Part shown: piece by piece, positions 63,155 to 64,000 of the stretch
How positions within the stretch are numbered: position 1 is the stretch's first letter
How the letters are laid out: each line of letters opens with the position of its first letter
Source: PFL25 sp046260155
Lineage (GTDB): Bacteria; Chloroflexota; Anaerolineae; Anaerolineales; UBA4823
DNA: 64,000 bases
Assembly: GCA_046260155.1 (NCBI GenBank)
Contig: JBJYXV010000042.1
Span: 62,001 to 126,000, forward strand
Direction: 5' to 3'
Notes under the pieces: model-generated
What the model was told of the DNA's origin: nothing
Database searches by the model: none
The model's input: only the letters and a program-made list of their open reading frames with translations
Translations under genes and position numbers: made by a program

Positions 63155-64000
63155 ATGCCGATCATCTTTGAAGAAGCCATCGAAGAATTGCCTGCATGGC
63201 AGGGCAAAGAAAAGAAAATCACACCTTTAAGTGGTGGGTTGACGAACACCAATTTCCAGGTCGAGGTGGATGGTGTACTCTACTTCGTTCGATTGCCAGG
63301 GGAAAGCACTGATCTGCTGGCGGTTGACCGGGAAAACGAATACTTTAATACCAGGGCAGCTGCGGAAACTGGTGTCGGCCCGCAGGTCCTGTACCACCTG
63401 CCGGAGTATAACATCATGGTCCTGGAATTCATCCAGGGCCAGACGATGTCAAACAAAACACTGCAGGCACCCGGGATGGTGATTCGGATCGCAGAATCTC
63501 TCAAAAAGCTGCATGCAGGACCTCGCTTCTTTTCCGATTTCAATATGTTCCGCCTGACCGAATACTACCTGGATATCTGTGCTGAACAGAGGGCAAAGAT
63601 TCCTGATGGCTACCCGGAACGGATGCCGACGGTCAAGCGAATTGAAGAAGCTATGTCGATGCAACCCATAAAAACGGTACCCTGCAACAATGATTTGTTG
63701 GCTGAAAATTATATCGACGACGGCAACATGCTGCGCTTGATCGATTACGAATACAGCGGCAATAATGATCCGACCTTTGAACTCGGCAACACCTGCCAGG
63801 AATTAGGCTTTGATGAAACCAGGATCCAAAGATTGTGTACAGCCTACTTTGGAGAACTGAGTCAGGCCATGCTGGCCCGGATGAAATTAAATATGATCAT
63901 GTCGGATGTTGGGTGGGGTTTATGGGCAGCTATCCAGGCGAAAATATCCAGCATCGATTTTGATTTCTGGGGCTGGGCTATCGAGCGTTGGGGAAGAGCA
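63155..64000 (+). CDS. Choline-kinase-like phosphotransferase (copy 2, 3' partial)
   Basis: ATG at 63155 after GGAGAG; the frame is open for 282 codons to the window end. Motifs: PLSGGLTNTNFQVEVDG (nucleotide loop), YFVRLPGESTDLLAVDRENEYFNTRAA, VPCNNDLLAENYIDDG (catalytic loop with N-D in place of H-N-D) and LRLIDYEYSGNNDPTFELGNTC (metal Asp). It is a relative of the kinase at 52468 and sits directly after an FAD/GcvT gene as that one does. Substrate is probably an amino alcohol. Confidence 0.85.
   Translation, partial: MPIIFEEAIEELPAWQGKEKKITPLSGGLTNTNFQVEVDGVLYFVRLPGESTDLLAVDRENEYFNTRAAAETGVGPQVLYHLPEYNIMVLEFIQGQTMSNKTLQAPGMVIRIAESLKKLHAGPRFFSDFNMFRLTEYYLDICAEQRAKIPDGYPERMPTVKRIEEAMSMQPIKTVPCNNDLLAENYIDDGNMLRLIDYEYSGNNDPTFELGNTCQELGFDETRIQRLCTAYFGELSQAMLARMKLNMIMSDVGWGLWAAIQAKISSIDFDFWGWAIERWGRA

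Overview
The window looks like a piece of a Chloroflexota chromosome, probably Anaerolineae. This is inferred from gene content and moderate GC; no rRNA or other phylogenetic marker is present. Supporting signs are fused double-FtsX ABC permeases, secreted beta-rich proteins with a short LPI(L/I)-type tail, FAD-oxidoreductase/GcvT fusions and good AGGAG ribosome binding sites. I found no tRNA, rRNA, CRISPR array, phage or intact insertion sequence.

Layout. 1-8.2 kb: a CBS/HEPN-like protein cut by the window edge, a secreted Ig-like protein, a DUF1269 protein paired with an acidic repeat protein, a voltage-gated-type K+ channel, a Tat-exported DUF362 lipoprotein, a Yip1-like membrane protein and a 65-residue small protein. 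8.6-14 kb: a TetR regulator divergent from a three-gene ABC exporter operon, with a consensus promoter and repeated operator-like sites between them. 14-20.4 kb (minus): a broken hydrolase with two in-frame TAA codons, a lipase, a membrane-anchored chelatase-like protein, a PEP-synthase-like enzyme and a PlsY-like acyltransferase. 20.9-25.7 kb: a second ABC exporter (ATPase, permease, lipoprotein adaptor), then a palindromic repeat and a decayed membrane-protein gene. 26.4-34 kb (minus): PlsC-like and diacylglycerol-kinase-like lipid enzymes, a secreted protein, a GNAT-like protein, and an operon with GGDEF, HD-GYP and a Pro/Thr-rich protein. 34.4-40.5 kb: membrane proteins, a tandem duplication of a membrane gene plus its HTH regulator (one regulator copy cut to 31 residues), a DMT transporter, an SRPBCC protein and a cupin.

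The most notable feature is at 41080-41826: a MerB (organomercurial lyase) homologue read through two in-frame TGA codons. By alignment with E. coli MerB recalled from memory, both TGA codons fall exactly on the two catalytic cysteines (C96 and C159), and the aspartate three residues after the first is kept. Each TGA is followed by a 7-bp hairpin with a G in the first two loop positions, at a spacing that fits a bacterial SECIS element. The simplest reading is a double-selenocysteine MerB-like selenoprotein that ordinary annotation would split into ORFs of 125 and 65 codons. No selA, selB, selC or selD gene lies in the window.

42.2-64 kb: a monoacylglycerol-lipase-like hydrolase, a nuclease-fold protein, a HEAT protein and a LuxR/STAND/TPR regulator. 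These are followed by a large two-sided catabolic region. On the minus strand are CBS protein, choline-kinase-like enzyme, dimethylglycine-dehydrogenase-like FAD/GcvT fusion, transketolase and HisC-like aminotransferase. On the plus strand are DeoR regulator, metallophosphoesterase, APC permease, a second FAD/GcvT fusion and another choline-kinase-like gene that runs off the window. The two FAD/GcvT plus kinase pairs are paralogous modules, likely for uptake, phosphorylation and oxidative N-demethylation of methylated amines feeding tetrahydrofolate. The exact substrate is not visible.
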